Shown: positions 61,268 to 64,000 of the stretch, one piece after another | How the letters are laid out: every line of letters starts with the position of its first letter | How positions within the stretch are numbered: the first letter of the stretch is position 1 | Assembly (NCBI GenBank): GCA_050014395.1 | Contig: JBEKDK010000007.1 | Coordinates: forward strand, 1-64,000 | Origin: DASPOJ01 sp050014395 | GTDB taxonomy: Bacteria > Acidobacteriota > Terriglobia > Acidiferrales > UBA7541 | DNA length: 64,000 nt | Reading direction: 5' to 3' | Notes under the pieces: model-generated | What the model was told of the DNA's origin: nothing | Seen by the model: only the letters and a program-made list of their open reading frames with translations | The model's database searches: none | Translations under genes and position numbers: made by a program

Positions 61268-62028
61268 AGAGTGACGTCCAAGGCGGGAATCAATTGATCT
61301 TGCAGCCGGAAATCGCGCAGGAACGGATCGGACGAAGCTTCAAACTCGGACCACGGACCGAACAATGTTACGCGGCCTTCTTGCAGAAACACGATGCGAT
61401 CGGCCAATTTTTTCGCCAAGTGCGTATCGTGCGTGACGACGATCGAAGTCTTGTGCATCGCTTGTTTCAATTTCAGGATCAGCGCGCTAGTGTGCGCCGC
61501 CATGATCGGGTCCACCATCGTCGTCGGCTCGTCGTACAGCACGGCCTCGGGATCCAGAGCCAGCGCCCGCGCGATGGCGACGGCCCGCTTCGTGCCGGTG
61601 CTGATTTCCGACGGCAGCTTATCGAGGAACTCCGTGACTTCGAGCATGTCCGCCAGCTCCGCTACGCGCGTCTGCATTTGCTCCAACGTCAAATCTTCGC
61701 GGCCCTCGAGCGGGAAGGCGATGTTTTCTCCGATCGTCAGCGAATCGAACAGCGCGCCCGATTGAAACACCATCGTCACGCGCCGGCGAATCGCGTTCAA
61801 CTGCTCTTCGTTCCAATCCGTGATGTCTTGCCCCGCCACCAGCACGCGGCCTGCATCCGGCTTCAGAAAACCCAAAATGTGTTTGAGCGTGACCGATTTG
61901 CCCACGCCGCTGCGTCCCATAATCACGCAGGTTTCCCCGCGCTCCACTTGGAAGCTGACGTCGTCCAGCACGAGACCTTCGTCGAACGATTTCGAGACTC
62001 CGCGAAACTCGATGTAGGGCTCGCTCAT
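61264..62028 (-). CDS. MlaF-like ABC transporter ATP-binding protein
   Basis: A 254-residue ABC ATPase, most like MlaF/Ttg2A of the phospholipid-trafficking Mla system. Walker A is GRSGVGKSVTLKHILGF (residues 38-45 for GRSGVGKS), Q-loop is VFQSGALFDSLTIGENIAF, and the signature region is SEISTGTKRAVAIARAL rather than LSGGxxxR. Walker B is VLYDEPTTMVDP, with M where most have GL, and the H-loop is VVTHD. ATG 62028. The membrane partners MlaE and MlaD are not nearby. Such signatures may be normal in this phylum, so a broken enzyme is not implied. Confidence 0.88.
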   Translation of the reverse strand: MSEPYIEFRGVSKSFDEGLVLDDVSFQVERGETCVIMGRSGVGKSVTLKHILGFLKPDAGRVLVAGQDITDWNEEQLNAIRRRVTMVFQSGALFDSLTIGENIAFPLEGREDLTLEQMQTRVAELADMLEVTEFLDKLPSEISTGTKRAVAIARALALDPEAVLYDEPTTMVDPIMAAHTSALILKLKQAMHKTSIVVTHDTHLAKKLADRIVFLQEGRVTLFGPWSEFEASSDPFLRDFRLQDQLIPALDVTL

Positions 62029-62351
62029 TTGTTCTCGCCGCGCAGCGCGCGAAACTTTCCTCGCGTCCGGCGCTCCATTGTTCCCAAGAGGGAGGTCAGA
62101 ATCAATCCATATTCTCTCTTGTGGCGGCGCGTTGCGAACTCGCGCTCAGAGATGTTCTCGCACGGACGGAACGGACTGAATCGGCGTCAATCTCGGCGCG
62201 GAGGCACAAATCTGCGCGGTGATCGGGCGGCTCAAATGTTGATAACGACGCACTCAATTCTGGTCGCTACGAACTTTATTGTAAGGCACGTAGAATCAGT
62301 ATGATGCGTGGGATTTTCCAAACTCGATGAAATTTTCTACTCAAATCCCGC
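62029..62351. other. Gap between the MlaF-like ATPase and the groE promoter
   Basis: About 320 bases upstream of the ATPase gene and the groE promoter hold no open reading frame with family signal, no tRNA and no long repeat that I can recognise. It should contain the promoter of the ATPase-permease pair on the minus strand, but no clear -35/-10 pair stands out. The 3' part (from about 62,260) is A/T-richer than the rest, suiting a promoter region. Confidence 0.5.
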
Positions 62352-62380
62352 TTGACAACACCCAGCTTCCCGACTATATT
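62352..62380 (+). promoter_or_regulatory. Sigma-70-type promoter of groES-groEL
   Basis: TTGACA (62352-62357) and TATATT (62375-62380) are separated by 17 bases, nearly ideal vegetative promoter geometry. Transcription should start near 62,387, inside the CIRCE element. This would allow high expression repressed by HrcA rather than needing sigma-32. Confidence 0.85.
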
Positions 62381-62405
62381 AGCACTCGCCTTACAGGAGT
62401 GCTAA
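62379..62405 (+). promoter_or_regulatory. CIRCE operator (HrcA binding site)
   Basis: TTAGCACTC-N9-GAGTGCTAA, a perfect copy of the 27-base consensus, overlaps the -10 end and the start of transcription. It is the binding site of the heat-shock repressor HrcA, known from many phyla. The hrcA gene is not in this window. Confidence 0.97.
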
Positions 62406-62476
62406 GTCACTCAGCGCTTCTGCCGGCAAGAATCCCAACACGAGAGACGCATAAACGAAACGGAGGACTTGCAAAG

Positions 62477-62797
62477 ATGGCTGTCAACGTCACCCCTCTG
62501 CATGACCGCGTTCTGGTCAAGCGCATCGAGGAGAAAGAATCCATCAAGGGCGGCATCATCATCCCGGATTCTGCCAAGGAAAAGCCGCAAGAGGGCGAAG
62601 TGATCGCAGTGGGCGCAGGCAAGATCGAAAAGGGCGAGCGAATTCCGCTCGACGTCAAGGCCGGCGATCGCGTTCTGTTCGGCAAGTACAGCGGCAGTGA
62701 AATCCGCGTGGACGATGAAGAGTATCTGATTCTGCGTGAGGAAGAAATCCTCGCGAAACTTGGCGGATCCGCGAAAGCGGCGTCCGGACGCAAGTAA
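62477..62797 (+). CDS. groES: Co-chaperonin GroES
   Basis: Heptameric lid of the chaperonin GroEL. From ATG 62477 the protein has 106 residues, with GGAGGA upstream. The fold is clear: NVTPLHDRVLVKRIEEKE, then the mobile loop SIKGGIIIPDSAKEKPQEG, GEVIAVGAGKIEKGE, DRVLFGKYSGSEIRVDDEEYLILREEEILA. A short Gly/Ser/Ala tail (GGSAKAASGRK) extends beyond the usual ~97 residues. It precedes groEL by 126 bases, with no terminator obvious between them. Confidence 0.98.
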   Translation: MAVNVTPLHDRVLVKRIEEKESIKGGIIIPDSAKEKPQEGEVIAVGAGKIEKGERIPLDVKAGDRVLFGKYSGSEIRVDDEEYLILREEEILAKLGGSAKAASGRK

Positions 62798-62923
62798 CCT
62801 TCCCCCGCCCGGGCAACCGGCGCGGGGCCGAACTACGGCGGGCTGCAGTGCGCAGTGCGGATGTTGAGACGAGATTTGAAATCTAGAAGCTAGAAACCTA
62901 AATGATCAGGAGGAAGGATTCTT

Positions 62924-64000
62924 ATGGCGAAGCAAATTGTGACTGGTGAAAATTCACGCCAGTCCATTCTGCGCGGCGTCAACGTTTTGGCGGACGCCGT
63001 GAAGATCACGCTCGGTCCCAAGGGCCGGAACGCCGTGATCGAAAAGAAGTTCGGCGCCCCGATTATCACGAAAGACGGCGTGACGGTGGCGAAGGAAATC
63101 GAGCTGCAAGATCCGCTCGAAAACATGGGCGCACAGATGGTTCGCGAAGTGGCGTCGAAGACGTCGGACGTGGCCGGTGACGGCACGACGACCGCGACCG
63201 TACTGGCGCAGGCAATCTTCCGCGAGGGCGTCAAGACCGTCGCGGCAGGAGCCAGCCCGACCGCCCTCAAGCGCGGCATCACGCGAGCGGTGGAAGTCGC
63301 GGTGGAAGAGATCAAGAAGCTTCATCGCGACGTCAAGGGCGATATGATCGCGCAAGTGGGCACGATCAGCGCCAACAACGACCGGCAAATCGGCAACATC
63401 ATCGCCGAAGCCATGAAGAAAGTGGGCAAGGACGGCGTCATCACCGTCGAAGAATCGAAGACGATGGAAACGACGCTGGAAGTGGTCGAAGGCATGCAGT
63501 TCGACCGCGGCTACCTTTCGCCCTATTTCATCACAGACCCCGAACGCATGGAATGCGTGCTGGAAGACGTCTACATCCTTATCCACGAAAAGAAAATCAG
63601 CTCGATGAAGGACTTGCTGCCTCTGCTCGAGCAGATCGCCAAGATGGGCAAGCCCCTGATGATCATCGCCGAAGAAGTGGAAGGCGAAGCGCTGGCCACA
63701 CTCGTCGTCAACAAGCTGCGCGGCACGCTGCAAGTCGCGGCCGTGAAGGCTCCTGGCTTTGGGGATCGCCGCAAGGCCATGCTCGAGGACATCGCCGTGC
63801 TGACCGGCGGCAAGGCCATCACCGAGGACCTGGGCATCAAGCTCGAAAACGTGAAGCCCGAGGACCTGGGTCGCGCCAAAAAAGTGACAATCGACAAAGA
63901 CAACACCACGATCATCGAAGGCCGCGGCAAGACCTCCGAGATCGAAGGCCGCGTCAAGCAGATCCGAACGCAAGTCGAGGACACCACCTCCGACTACGAT
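62924..64000 (+). CDS. groEL: Chaperonin GroEL, 3' end missing at window edge
   Basis: Large subunit of the ATP-driven folding chamber. From ATG 62924, with AGGAGGAAGG upstream, 359 residues are visible before the right edge, about two thirds of the protein. Nucleotide-binding motifs are VKITLGPKGRNAVIEK, TKDGVTVAKEIEL and VAGDGTTTATVLAQ (equatorial domain), then GVITVEESKTMETTLEVVEGMQFDRGY and SPYFITDP (intermediate/apical), with FGDRRKAMLEDIAVLTGG at the apical end. The sequence is strongly conserved. The stop and C-terminal GGM tail lie outside the window. Confidence 0.99.
   Translation, partial: MAKQIVTGENSRQSILRGVNVLADAVKITLGPKGRNAVIEKKFGAPIITKDGVTVAKEIELQDPLENMGAQMVREVASKTSDVAGDGTTTATVLAQAIFREGVKTVAAGASPTALKRGITRAVEVAVEEIKKLHRDVKGDMIAQVGTISANNDRQIGNIIAEAMKKVGKDGVITVEESKTMETTLEVVEGMQFDRGYLSPYFITDPERMECVLEDVYILIHEKKISSMKDLLPLLEQIAKMGKPLMIIAEEVEGEALATLVVNKLRGTLQVAAVKAPGFGDRRKAMLEDIAVLTGGKAITEDLGIKLENVKPEDLGRAKKVTIDKDNTTIIEGRGKTSEIEGRVKQIRTQVEDTTSDYD

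Noticed and set aside
62798..62923. Possible terminator between groES and groEL (imperfect CCCCGCC/GGCGCGGGG pairing)
   Set aside because: The stem is bulged, has no T-run and would cut a normal bicistronic operon; groEL has its own good Shine-Dalgarno site but no clear promoter.

Overview
The window is GC-rich, densely coded chromosomal DNA of a diderm bacterium, most likely an acidobacterium (Terriglobia/Koribacter-like). This placement rests on the gene complement and gene styles: a PadR regulator paired with a membrane protein, a DUF3106 periplasmic protein, an archaeal-type short ProRS, a MlaF-like ATPase with an EPTTMVDP D-loop, and many NADP-free envelope TPR genes. It is inference, not a database result. 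No phage, insertion sequence, integron or CRISPR array was seen. Long antisense reading frames are shadows caused by high GC.

Region 1 (1-10,086, minus strand) is an envelope block. In transcription order it holds a small membrane protein, a bifunctional class A PBP, a TPR lipid/periplasm-facing protein, a TolB-like/TPR protein, NfeD, a slipin, a SPOR protein and apolipoprotein N-acyltransferase, which runs off the left edge. Region 2 (10,182-15,610) holds prolyl-tRNA synthetase, a glyoxalase-fold protein on the other strand, a GT4 glycosyltransferase, glyA, rpiB and a JAMM/M67 peptidase.

Region 3 (15,688-33,399, minus strand) is a nearly complete dcw cluster: mraZ, rsmH, ftsL, ftsI (with a PASTA domain), murE, murF, mraY, murD, ftsW, murG, murC, murB, ftsQ, ftsA, ftsZ. 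ddl is absent from it. The genes overlap or nearly touch. It is preceded by a clear sigma-70 promoter and a tandem 10-bp repeat array that fits MraZ operator boxes. Directly upstream on the same strand lie an ECF sigma factor, a zinc-finger anti-sigma-like protein and a DUF3106 protein.

Region 4 (35,728-47,044) is mixed: a HigA-like antitoxin without a visible toxin gene, ychF, an AlkA-like glycosylase, a DUF4149-like membrane protein, tRNA-Val(CAC), and a moxR-DUF58-[mutY]-tgpA run in which mutY sits between two hairpin-bearing gaps. A protein with a TonB-C-like centre between two copies of a ~190-residue domain and a PAP2 phosphatase follow. Region 5 (47,096-57,995) has rimO, yacG, pgpA (no ordinary start codon), an IPT/NHL protein, cinA, thpR, a Cache-HAMP-HD-GYP protein, a PadR/membrane-protein pair, a PilZ-J-domain-TPR fusion and ftsY.

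Region 6 (57,992-64,000) has ribD-ribE, a permease coupled to a MlaF-like ATPase gene, and groES-groEL with a textbook promoter and a perfect CIRCE element; groEL runs off the right edge. As a whole the window is dominated by building, dividing and maintaining the cell envelope.
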